64,000 nt of DNA, taken from contig OX328105.1 of NCBI GenBank assembly GCA_946811185.2, positions 43,214,845 through 43,278,844 on the forward strand, in the 5' to 3' direction. Made by a program: the position numbers and the translations under genes. Shown here one piece after another: positions 12,356-25,300 of the stretch. This stretch comes from Hippopus hippopus. Taxonomy: Eukaryota > Mollusca > Bivalvia > Cardiida > Cardiidae. How positions within the stretch are numbered: the first letter of the stretch is position 1; each line of letters opens with the position of its first letter. The notes under the pieces are model-generated. The model saw only the letters and a list, made by a program, of their open reading frames with translations, had not been told where the DNA came from and did not search any database.

Positions 12356-13261
12356 AAACATCCTAGCACTGAAGCCCCTTAAATCTTAACCTAAGGCCAT
12401 TTTTTCAGTGTAAATCAAGATCAGATAACACACCATATGCTGTTTGGTCTTCAATCACAGTGTAAAATAATCATCCCAGATGTTTATGCAAAACCAGCCT
12501 TGAATCACAAAATGTGAGTCTTATTAACAAGAAATATCTGTTTCATATATGCAGCATGATTCTATCCTGACACAAAATAAATTAATCTTAAATCCCTACC
12601 CACATATGCAATTTTGGTACATACCAAAAGCTAGTAAAACCAACAAAAGGGAGAAACATCAAAGAAAAAGAAATATGTCTCCCATAGATATTGAAAACAT
12701 TGTGGGACAAGAAGCAGTTGCTTGTAAAAAAATAATTGCTTCTTCCCTCGAACTGTTTTCCATACTTGCCTACTACAGCTGCACATAACAACCTCTTTTT
12801 GTGTGGTACATGGGAGGATAATGCTTTCAGTAATTATAGCTAGCTTTTAACCCTTTAACAAACAAAAACTGTTGGACTCAACCAAACTGAAAATGTAGAC
12901 CAAATGTTGCTCAAAGGATGACTTCTATATTTGGTAGTTTAAAAACATTGTGGCATAGTGGGTAAAGGATAAAATGCTGGTTACCAGTTTTTCTCCTTTT
13001 CATGCAGTGTTTTCAAAAGCCATCTTCTTTTAGGGTCCTTAAAACTCTGGATTGTGTGGACAAGTCTTAACCCTTATACTGCTAAATAATTCAAATAGAA
13101 GTTTCCAGTCCATACAAAGTAATACCCAAATAGTGAGATGTTAGAGTTCTTTTACTGGATAAAAATCTCATTCTACTGGTCAGTCTAGATTCATAACTGG
13201 AATCCACACTCCACCTCACATCATGCTAAGCAGTCTACGGCATAACATTCTCCAAGTTTTA

Positions 13262-13327
13262 TCACTCATCATCCTCTATGTCACCATCATCCAGTAGCCC
13301 AGCAAATTTATTCCCATCACTGAAATC
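13262..13327 (-). CDS. EIF4B: EIF4B coding exon 16, acidic C-terminus and stop
   Basis: 66 nt including TGA. Reads DFSDGNKFAGLLDDGDIEDD-E-stop, matching the SKYAALSVDGEDE acidic tail of vertebrate eIF4B. Acceptor ATTTACAG. No AATAAA was confidently assigned downstream on the minus strand. Confidence 0.93.
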   Translation of the reverse strand, partial: DFSDGNKFAGLLDDGDIEDDE

Positions 13328-16300
13328 CTGTAAATATATATATATATTTTACCCTATTTTCATCTCAGACCTTGAACATCCTGTCAAATTTCTCTTTCTG
13401 GATATTACATCATTAGGTTTACGATAAATGCCATTTCATGAGCATAATATTAACTCTTTGCTAACCAAAAAAATTTAAGACTGTTCCAAATTCAAAGCAT
13501 TGGCAGACGACAAAATAAAGTTGACTCAAAAATTGAAACAGGGTAGAAAACACAGAATTGTGTGTTGTCTCAATGATTCATTTGTATCATTTTTTAAGTT
13601 TGTACACTGCTATGCTTTCAATTTGGAAGAGTCAAGTGTTGGTGTTTGGTAAAGAGTTGATTTGTCATTTTTAATCCTTTTAATATAAATGAGTCTAAAT
13701 CTTTTGTCAGTCTAGCAAAGAGTTGGGGGGTTATAACAAGCACTGCCATGTGTAAGCAAAATAAAACCAGCTTACCATAGGTGCAGCAGTTTCCATTTTA
13801 GGCATCTCATCTATTGAGTTTGGTAATGGTTTCTCTTTCCTCTCTGTCCTGTAGAATAATATTGAAATTGTTTAACTTGACTAGCATTACCTTCTTTCAC
13901 CACAAGGTTTTCAAAAGCGTTCTTAAAACAAGGAGGTGTCTGGAAGCATCCGGCGGCTCCAAACGTAAATATAAAACGTACTGCGACAAGGAATATGACA
14001 AACAAGACAGTGTCTTTTTAATGAGGCGTGGTTGAATGCAATTTAAAACTGTTTTGTTCTGGACAAGTAAGCCGCTCTGGTGGACAAGTGGACTTTTTTT
14101 ATTTACTTGTCCGTGGACAAGTAGAAATTTTTAAGATTTCCACACCCCTGATCATTGACAATTAAGATTGTTTACACTTGTATAATTTTCACAATGCTGT
14201 ATTATACGTGGAAATGATAAACCTATTAAATATCATGTAAATGACTTATAATGTATTGAAACAACCTTTAGTCACTCTAAACTCAATTATTCAAATACAA
14301 TTAATTCAAATCCTATCATTCATTTACGTCAGAGTGTACACCACAGTAAGCCCACACATGAGTGCAGTCTAATCTTAGTCTATACACTCCGGCCTTTTTT
14401 TTTTTTCATATTTTCTAACATATACTACCCATTAAATTAGAAAAAAATATACAAACAATTTTAATTTTGTGAGAATAGCCAATATATAAATAGGTCAGGA
14501 TATAGTTTAATTTGAAGTTAAGGCTACAATGGACATATCTTGACAAAATAATGTAGCAGCAGTCTCTACTATTAATACAAGCAGTCAGATATATTGTTTC
14601 ATTTCAATAGAAGGAATTTTTTTTTTATATTTGATTTAAAAAAGAAAACCAAAATAACACTATGAATATGAACAGGTATAAAATTTTCAGGAATAAGAAA
14701 TAGTAAGGTAGTCCTAAGACAATAATTTCGTACAAATCACTTTCGTCCATATCATATAACACTTTTCCAGCCAACAAATCTTTGCTTTCTCCATGTTGGC
14801 AGGGTATGCAGATGACAAATTGCTTATTTTTAAGAATTCTTATCATGCATCACATTTCGGTATCAAAAACAGAAAGTAAAGATAACTTCTACTGACATCA
14901 GCTTATCCATTTGTTCTTAGACAAGCTAGATGTAAATTTCTACTTGTCTGAAGACAGATCTACAGGTTCAAAATTAATATGAGCCGTGCTCTGGTAAAAG
15001 GGGGCTTAATGCATGTGCAAAATGTATCGACCCAGATCAGCCTGCGCACTAAGCGCAGGCTGACTCTGGGCCGAAACTTTTTGCAATTGGTCAATTTTCT
15101 GTATGTCCAAGGGCCAGTCTACCACAAGATTAAGTTTACAAAAAAATGGCTATAATGGATCCATAATCATGTGATGGCTTAATTGGTATAATGGATCACG
15201 GAGATGCCTGAAGCCCCCTTTTGTCAGATTAGAGCTGACATTGTTTAGACATGCATAGTTTTATCCTTTCATGTCAAACTGCATGTATGGACTGCAACAC
15301 CTATATAACAGCATGGAAGAAAGACAAAATATCTTACTTTGACTTAGGAGGATCACCCCCTCTCCCTCTACCAAATCCACCACGGCCTCTACCCCTGTCT
15401 GTACGACCACGACCTGCCCAGGCATTCGGAGCGCCAGATCTTGGATGCGAGAGATCAGAGGAAGGTTGACCTAGAAGGAGAAGAAAAATAAAACAAGAGG
15501 GCCATGATGGCCCTGTATCGCTCCACTGGCTAATACGTAAAATCACTACATGCCAAACTTTACAATACTTGGCAAATTGGTTTTGAACATAAGACCCCTG
15601 AAACAGGACTAAAATTGGTAGCCCTAGTTCATATGGTTAGTAACAAGAAGATTTCTAAAGATTTCACTATATAAGCCCATGTAAAACTTCTGACCCCTCG
15701 GGGTGAATCAAATTCCCCCCTAGGGCTATAATTTACGCACTCTTGGTGAAGGGCCTTTAGATATAGCTACATGCGAAATTTGGTAGCCCTACGCTTTATG
15801 AATAAGTACAGGGAGATTTCTTAAGTTTTCTCTACATAAGCCCATGTAAAACTTGTGACCCCCGGGGCAGGGCCAATTTTGACCCCAGGGCTATAATTTA
15901 AGCACTCTTGGTAGAGACCCACTAGATAAAGCCACATGCAAAATTTGGTAGCCCTAGGCCTTACGGCTAGGTACAGGGAGATTTCTAAAGTTTTCCCTAA
16001 ATAAGCCCATGTAAAACTTGTGACCCCCGGGGTGGGGTCAAATTTGACCCAAGGGCTATAATTTGGGCACTCTTGGTAGAGGCCCACTAGATAAAGCCAC
16101 ATGCAAAATTTGGTAGCCCTAGGCCCCATGGCTAGGTCAAAGAAGAATTTTAAAGTTCTCCCTATATAAGCCCATGTAAAACTTGTTATATAAGCCCATG
16201 TAAAACTTGTTACCCCCGGGCAGGGCCTAATTTGACCCCAGGGCTATAATTTGAACAATCTTGGCAGAGGTCCACTAGATAAAGCTACATGCCAAATTTG

Positions 16301-19300
16301 GTAGCTCTAGGCCCTATGGCTAGGTAGAAGAGGAATTTTAAAGTTCTCCCTAAATAAGCCCATGTAAAACTTGTGACCCCCGGGGCGGGGCCAATTTTGA
16401 CCCCAGGGCTATAAATTGAAGAAACTTGGTAGAGGTCCACTAGATAAAGCTACATGCCAAATTTGGTAGCCCTTGGCCTTACGGTTTCAGACAAGAAGAT
16501 TTTCAAAGATTTTCAAAATTTTTCAGTTTTGTTGCCATGGCAACCAGAGTTTTTGAAGGAATTAAATTCTTTCAAGAAATTCTGAAGAGGACCATGGCAG
16601 GATCATTTCTGTGAAGTTTCATCAAAATTGGATGGGTAGTTTCAGAGAAGAAGACGTTTTAAAAAAAAGTTAACGCACGGACGGACGGACGCACGCACGG
16701 ACGGACGGACGCACGACGGACAACAGGCCATGACATAAGCCCGCTGGCCTTCGGCCAGTGGAGCTAAAAACCTTAAGTGTCTATTAACACTTTTTAGTAA
16801 TAAATACAAAAACAGGAGGCTTTTGCAGAAAGGATAGATCAAGAACGTTCAGTGTGATCTTGGATCTATACTGCCCCTTTCTTTAATCAAGCCTGTAAGA
16901 TTTCTGAGTATCAGTGGATTGTATTTTCAGTTGTCAAAAGAGGTTGGTTACATATATTTGAAATATTTGACACCTTACAGCATTAAATGAAATTGATATT
17001 TTCAGTAAAACAAGAGGGCCATGATGGCCCTGGATCGCTCACCTGAGTCAACAGGCGAAATTTCACGCTACGTGCAAAATTCAATTTCCGACCAATTGTC
17101 ATGTCAATTGAGCTTAAAATGTGGCATCTAGAGCATCCACAAGAAATTTCCGTAAGTTGACCTAGTGACCTACTTTATCTCCATATGTGACCCAGTTTAG
17201 AACTCATCAAAATATTTATCAAGACAAACATTCTGAACAGTTTTCAAGTTAATTGAGAAATAAATGTGGCCTTTAGAGTACCCTAAAGGTATTTCTTTAA
17301 TTTGACCAAGTGACCTAGTTTATGATCCCAGGTGACCCAATTTCAAACTCATCCAATATTTCATCAAGAAAAACATTCTAACCAATTTTCAAGTCAACTG
17401 AGCAAGAAATGAGGCCTCTAGAGTGCCTTAAAGGTATTTCTTTAATTTGACCTAGTGACCTAGATTATGACCCCAGTTGACCCAATTTTGAACTCATGTG
17501 AGATTTCATCAAGAGAAACATTTTAACCAATTTTCAAATCAATTGAGCAATAAATGTGGCCTCTAGAGTGCCCTAAAGGTATTTCTTTAATTTGACCTAG
17601 TGACCTAGTTTATGATCCCAGGTGACCCAAATCCATATTCATCTGAGATTTCATCAAGAAAAACATTCTGACCAATTTTCAAGTCAATTGAGCAATAAAT
17701 GTGGCCTCTAAAATGCCCTAAAGGTATTTCTTTAATTTGACCTAGTGACCTAGTTTATGATCCCAGGTGACCCAAATCCATATTCATCCGAGATTTCATC
17801 AAGACAAACATTCTGACCAATTTTCAAGTCAATTGAGCAATAAATGTGGCCTCTAGAGTGCCCTAAAGGTATTTCTTTAATTTGACCTAGTGACCTTTAT
17901 GACCCCAGGTGACCCATTTTTGAACTCATGTGAGATTTCATCAAAAGAAACATTTTAACCAATTTTCAGATCAACTGAACAATAAATGTAGCCTCTAGGG
18001 TGCCCTAAAGGTATTTCTTTAATTTGACCTAATGACCTAGTTTATGACCGGAGTTAACCCAAAATCAGACTCCTGTAAGATTTGATCAAGACAAACATTC
18101 TGACCAATTTGCAAGTCAATTGAGCAATAAATGTGGCCTCTACAGTGCCCTAAAGGTATTTCTTTAATTTGACCAAGTGACCTAGATTATGACCCCAGTT
18201 GACCCAAATTCAGGCTCGTATGAGATTTTATCAAGACAAACATTCTGACCAATTTTCAAGTCAATTGAGCAAGAAAAGTGACCTCTAGAGTGCCCTAAAG
18301 GTATTTCTTTAATTTGACCTAGTGACCTAGTTTATGATCCCAGGTGACCCAAATCCATATTCATCAGAGATTTCATCAAGACAAACATTCTGACCAAATT
18401 TCAGGTCATTTGAGCGATAAATGCAGCCTCTAGATTGCCCATAAGGTATTTCTTTAATTTGACCTACTGACCTAGTTTATAGTCCCAGGTGACCCAAATC
18501 CAAACTCATCTGAGATTTCATCAAGACAAACATTCTGACCAAATTTCAGGTCATTTGAGCAATAAATGTAGCCTCTAGAGTGCCCAAAAGGTATTTCTTT
18601 AATTTGATCTAGTGACCTAGTTTATCACCCCAGGTGACCCAATTTTGAACTCACTGAACATGTTGTGCTCAGGTGGGCTAACAAACTTAGAACAGGTTCA
18701 CTACATACCAAATATCAAAGCTCTACGCCTTCCAGTTTCACAGAAGAATAATTTTAAAGTTTTCCCTTTTTTGTTCCTATGTTCAAACTTGTGACCCCTG
18801 GGGCGGGGCTGTTTTTGATCCCAGGGGCATCATATGAACAAACTTGGTAGAGGTCCACTGGGAGATGCTACATACAAAATATCAAAGCTGTACACCTTCC
18901 AGTTTTAGAGAAGAATAATTTTAAAATTTTCCTTCTTTGTTCCTTTGTTCTAACTTGTGACCCTCGGGGAGGGGCCAGTTTTGACCCCAGGGGCAGCGTA
19001 TGAACAAACTCAGTAGAGGTCCACTAGGAGATGCTACATACCAAATATCAAAGCTCTATGCCTACCAGTTTTAGAGAAGAAGAATTTTAACGTTTTCCTT
19101 CTTTGTTCCTATGTTTAAACTTGTGACCCCTGGGGCAGGGCCAGTTTTGACCCCAGGGGCATCGTATGAACACTTGGTAGAGACCCACTAGAAGAATCTA
19201 CATACCAAATATCAAAGCTCTGCGCCTTCCAGTTTCAAAGAAGAAGAATTTTAAAGTTTTCCCTTTTTTGTTCCTATGTTCGAACTTGTGACCCCCGGGG

Positions 19301-22300
19301 CGGGGCCAGTTTTGACCCCAGGGGCATCATACGAACAAACTTGGTAGAGGTCCACTAGGAGATGCTACATACCAAATATCAGAGCTCTATGCCTTCCAGT
19401 TTCAGAGAAGAAGAATTTTAAAGTTTTCCTTCTTTGTTCCTATGTTCGAACTTGTGACCCCCAGGCTGGGGCCAGTTTTAACCCCAGGGGCATCATATGA
19501 ACAAACTTGATAGAGGTCCACTAGGAGATACTACATACCAAATATCAAAGCTCTACGCCTTCTAGTTTCAGAGGAGAAGATTTTCAAAGATTTTGCACTT
19601 TTTTCCTTTTTGTTGCCATGGCAACCAGAGTTATGGGTGGAATTTAATTCTTTGAACAACTTTGGTAGAGCTTCACCCAAGGAACATCCCTGCCAAGTTT
19701 CATCAAGATTGGCCCAGTGGTTTAGGAGAAGAAGATGTTTAAAGAAATTGTTGACGGACGACAGACGCATGACGCTGGACAAAGGGTGATCACAATAGCT
19801 CACCTTGAGCACGTTGTGCTCAGGTAAGCTAAACAAGAGGGCCAAGATGGCCCTGGATCGCTCACCTGAATTTTTGAGAGGACCATAGCCAATTTTTTTT
19901 GAGGTATTGAAACTTTGGAAACAAAACACAGGATCAAAATTTCGCCAACAGTTTTTGAAAAGGGTCATCCAAGGAACATCTCTGTGAAATTATTTCAAAA
20001 TCTGACTAGCGGATTCAGAGGAGAATATTTTTAAAGAATTTCTTAGAAAATTCCATTTGGTTGCCATGGCAACCAGAGTTTTTGATGGAATCAAATTCTG
20101 TGAACAATTTTTAAAGAGAACCTCCCAAGGATCATTCCAGCTAAGTTTGGTCCAAATCGGCCCAGCGGTTAGGAGGAGATGATGTTTAAAGAATTGTTGA
20201 CGACGGACGATGCACGACGGACGACAGACACCGGGTGATCCTAGAAGCTGTCCTTGAGCACATTGTGCTCAGGTGAGCTAAAAAAAGACCTAGATGTTCA
20301 GGTCTGAATCATGTATCAAGAAGGTTTCATCTCTAGAGCTCACAATTCAAGCAACAGATATCTTGGGTTTATAAGTTAAACTTTCACCAGACAAACTCTT
20401 ATTTCAAAGATCCCAATGAAGAAAGCTTTTAAAGATATTAGGGGTTAAGAAGGAAATGCGGGTGACCAGGATTTTCTTCTGTTTATCCTACAATGTTTTC
20501 CTCCATTTCATTTCCAATCATTTGAGACACATTTTAACCCTTTACCACACAATCTGGTTTTCCTAGTAACCAGGATTTTTTCCTTTTTCCACAATAATTT
20601 CTAACCTTCCTTGGCAAATTCCTGTAATTTAAGTAATAAATTTGTCGTCTGCAAGTGCTTTCAAATTGAATGAGTTCAGAATTTTGTCTTCTGGTAAATC
20701 CTGAGTTTTAACAACCCTGAGAAAGAAAGCTTTTGAGAACATTGTGGGAAATAGAGAAAATGCTGGTAGCCTACATTCTCTCCTTTTCCTACAATACTTC
20801 TTACTCTTTCACATCCAGATCTCATAATCCAGCCACGATTGAATTGTCATCTACAAATGTTTTCAATTTTGGCCACTCCCAATTTTATTTGTTAGGTAAA
20901 AAGTTCATGCACTTACTAGGTCTGTTTGAAACTTGCTGTTCTCTTTCCTGTTTCCGTTTCGTCCATGGATTTTCTTTTGGCGGTTCTGCAGGTACAAAAT
21001 CCTTCTTATCTCCACCAGAATGGTTAACACCTGAATGACTAACATCCTCTTTATCTGAATGTGAACTCTGTGCACTTTGATTATCTGACTGGTTTATTGT
21101 TTTATTTACAGAAGTGTCTGTCACAGATTCAGTCTGTGGTTGGGATTTACTCTCTTGTACTGTAGCGGAACTTGGTTCTGCTTTCTGTTGTGGCGGAGAA
21201 GCTACCTATGTGTATAATACAGTAAAAATATGTCAACTTTTACCATGTGACAAAATTATAGACTTCTTCAAAATGAAAGCGTTTACAGAAGACAAAAAGA
21301 CAAATCAAAGCTGACTTGAATGGACAGGATTTGTGTTTGAAAAGGTAGAAAAAACTGGGAAAAGATAAATGCTGGTAAATGGTTACCAGCATTTTCTCTT
21401 TTTCCCACCATGTTTTTTATTACCTTCTGAAGATGACTGTACATTTTGCAGAAGAGCACTTTTTAAAACACTGTGGCAGAATGAAAAATTACTTACCCAC
21501 CTATGAGTTAAACAAGAATTAAGGTTTCAACGGTTTTCCGATCAGATAAAGGTAAAAGAACTCATTAGAATTGTTTTTATTATATACCTATGAATTTTGC
21601 TGCTCAAAATTACACACAACAGAGAAAAATCTCTATTTACACAATGTAAAATACAGTTCTAAATATGATATGATGACATTTCTCGCGTGGGAAATACATA
21701 TCTACTGATTTGCGACTTGATTAGTCAAAATGTTTAACAAAATATTCATTTGCCATTCATAAAAATGAAGTTACTAGCTACTAACCAGTATTTCTTTTTT
21801 ATTTTGCTTACGGTCTTCGAATAGAACAATAAATAAATGCAGTATTTTGTTGTTGAAAGTTATAGGTATATAATTAAAGGGATACTATAATGTAGTAACT
21901 TTCCTGCTTCTTGTATATGATTCATGCTGCGCAAGTAAAGTTTGACATCATGCTCAAAATTTGGCCTTGCATGATATCAAGTTTTCTAATGCTGCTCTAT
22001 GGAAATACAAGCATTAGAAAAGTTACTACAGCATGATATTCCGAATATATTCATTGCTGTAATTTCTGACCTATTAAAAACTAGTACATGAACAAAAAAG
22101 AGAAAAATTTGATGTAGAGAAACATACCGTATGATTGTATATATATATATAATTATCTGAAGAAAAAAAGGGATTAATTGCTAAACATACATTACTTTAC
22201 ATACATTAATTTTCCTTCTGTAGTGTTGTCTGTTGCCATTTTTGTCTATACTGTTCAACAGCAAGAACAAAGATGTAAATTTTCTTCTTTATTACTTCAT

Positions 22301-25300
22301 TTTTCTTTTACAAAAGAAGCTAAAAATTGAATTTATCCATCCTGTGACAGGTGGTAAATGTGTTTCCATACCTGGTTTGATTTTCTCATCTCCCAGACAT
22401 TCTGTTTGGGTGGCGGGGCAGGAACAAACACTTGAGGTTCTTCCTTGCTAGAAGGAGAGACAGGGTTATGGGTTTTATCATCTTTACTCTCCTCTCCTCC
22501 AGAAAACACTTCCCCATGTCCAGACGATTCGCCTGACTCCCTTCTCCCTCGAGATCCTGAATTCAAGAGATTTCATTGTAACATGTAATTGAGGATAAAG
22601 ATATTGAGTAATTTTGTAAAAGAAAATGTTATTTTGAAATATTTTGAACTGGTTATATATGGCCTGCAACATGCGAAAAGGGGCATTCGGACATTTGCGG
22701 AAAGTGTCGTCCCAGATCAGCCTGCGCAGTCCGCGCAGGCTGATCCGAGACGACACTTTCCGATCGTGTGTGATTTTCTGTTTCACGGAAGTATACTGTG
22801 TAACAAAATTTACTGTTTACATACGGTGCCGTCTCAGATTAGCCTGCGATGACTGCGCAGGCTGATCCGGGACGACACTTTACGCAAATGTCCGAATGCC
22901 CCTTTTCGTGTGTTGCAGGCCATATGAGCCATGCCACATGAAAAGGAGGGTTCATGCATCTGCAAAAAGGTTTCAACCAAGGTCAGCCTGCCCAATCATG
23001 TCACCAGTAGGCTGACCTGGCTCAAAACTTTTTGCTTTTGGTCAATTTTTGCAAGTGAAAGGACCAGTCTACCTCATGATTCAGTCAGTAGTTAGACAAA
23101 ATGGATTTTACAAATCCATGATTATATGATGACTTGCTGGTATCATGCATCACAAAAATGCATTAAGCCCTTTTTTGAAAGAATGCCTCTCATATATTAT
23201 GCACAAATGAGGACCTAATGGCCTATTTAAGATCACAACTAACTAATTACTTATCAACTCTAGAGCAGACAGCTGTGTAAATGTCTGAAAAACATAGTTA
23301 CTCGACGTAAGCGAAGGTTTAATGTGTAAATACAGTCGACTCTCATTATGTCGAAATCACTTATCTAAACTCCTGTTATGTCGAAGTCAAAGCTATGTCC
23401 GAACTTCGTGCCTCTTTATTTTATGTTGATTTTTGTTTTTATCTCGAAACCACTCTATCCAAAAAAACCGTTATGTCGAAGTAATTTTGAGAGCAGTTTC
23501 GTATTTCGGATCATATTTTCATTTATATATCCGCTGTTGTTTGTAGATAATAGGGTGCCAATTCACACGTTACGATATTATCTTAATTGATTCATTAGGT
23601 ACTTGTATCAGATTATAAAAGGTGTGAATAAGTTAGGGTATGGTTTTGTAGCATTGTAAACAGCGGTTCATGTAAGACTTACACACATCGTTAAAAAAAC
23701 AATTAACAATAAGGCTTGTTAGTTTGTCTCTCTTGCTAATTGTTCATTCTTTGGGGGTGAACACATTGTCAACATTGTCGTGTATTTTAAGACAGTCAGC
23801 ATGAATATGGCTTATACATTTCTTGAATGCTCACGATGTCATCAGAAATGCAACTTGATTGTGCTTTTGCTATGGCCGAGCAAACCAGCGAGGGACTGTT
23901 AATTTCCGGGGGATAACTGGTTTGACATTTAAAACAGAGGCATGATGCGTAAGCTTGATGTGAAGTCATACAGTAAACAAGAGGGCCATGATGGCCCTGT
24001 ATCGCTCCACTGGCTAATACGTAAAATCACTACATGCAAAACATTACAATACTTGGCCAATTGGTTTTGAACATAAGACCCCTGAAACAGGACTAAAATT
24101 GGTAGCCCTAGTTCATATGGTTAGTAACAAGAAGATTTCTAAAGATTTCACTATATAAGCCCATGTAAAACTTCTGACCCCTCAGGGTGAATCAAATTCC
24201 CCCCTAGGGCTATAATTTACGCACTCTTGGTGAAGGGCCTTTAGATATAGCTACATGCGAAATTTGGTAGCCCTACGCTTTATGAATAAGTACAGGGAGA
24301 TTTCTTAAGTTTTCTCTACATAAGCCCATGTAAAACTTGTGACCCCCGGGGCAGGGCCAATTTTGACCCCAGGGCTATAATTTAAGCACTCTTGGTAGAG
24401 ACCCACTAGATAAAGCCACATGCAAAATTTGGTAGCCCTAGGCCTTACGGCTAGGTACAGGGAGATTTCTAAAGTTTTCCCTAAATAAGCCCATGTAAAA
24501 CTTGTGACCCCCGGGGTGGGGTCAAATTTGACCCAAGGGCTATAATTTGGGCACTCTTGGTAGAGGCCCACTAGATAAAGCCACATGCAAAATTTGGTAG
24601 CCCTAGGCCCCATGGCTAGGTCAAAGAAGAATTTTAAAGTTCTCCCTATATAAGCCCATGTAAAACTTGTTATATAAGCCCATGTAAAACTTGTTACCCC
24701 CGGGCAGGGCCTAATTTGACCCCAGGGCTATAATTTGAACAATCTTGGCAGAGGTCCACTAGATAAAGCTACATGCCAAATTTGGTAGCTCTAGGCCCTA
24801 TGGCTAGGTAGAAGAGGAATTTTAAAGTTCTCCCTAAATAAGCCCATGTAAAACTTGTGACCCCCGGGGCGGGGCCAATTTTGACCCCAGGGCTATAAAT
24901 TGAAGAAACTTGGTAGAGGTCCACTAGATAAAGCTACATGCCAAATTTGGTAGCCCTTGGCCTTACGGTTTCAGACAAGAAGATTTTCAAAGATTTTCAA
25001 AATTTTTCAGTTTTGTTGCCATGGCAACCAGAGTTTTTGAAGGAATTAAATTCTTTCAAGAAATTCTGAAGAGGACCATGGCAGGATCATTTCTGTGAAG
25101 TTTCATCAAAATTGGATGGGTAGTTTCAGAGAAGAAGACGTTTTAAAAAAAAGTTAACGGACGGACGGACGGACGGACGGACGCACGCACGACGGACAAC
25201 AGGCCATGACATAAGCCCGCTGGCCTTCGGCCAGTGGAGCTAAAAACTAGAGGCGCTTGAGCGCCTGTATCGCTCCACAGGCCTGATATTTCTATAATGG

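Larger units (their letters stand above)
1..13261. other. EIF4B 3' flank, repeats only
   Basis: No coding exon was recognised. Apart from the listed elements it holds many decayed family A halves (for example near 1-70, 81-295, 1560-1720, 2660-2880, 3305-3515, 4240-4465, 5340-5550, 6848-7030, 7845-8068, 12850-13065). The EIF4B 3' UTR must begin at 13261 and run leftward. Stretches 6050-6840 and 11820-12110 show nothing I can name. Confidence 0.5.

Noticed and set aside
14374..14410. Poly-T tract as an EIF4B poly(A) remnant or retrocopy tail
   Set aside because: It lies between EIF4B exons 15 and 14 and has no adjoining retrocopy; simple low-complexity sequence.
15821..16129. 102-codon open reading on the minus strand, repeated identically at 24305-24613
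   Set aside because: It lies in the tandem units of the H1 element and its peptide is a repeat of the unit. Identity between copies follows from the element duplication, not from protein selection.
20885..21124. 79-codon open reading on the minus strand as an independent small gene
   Set aside because: It is the frame of EIF4B exon 13 read from an internal Met through the donor site.
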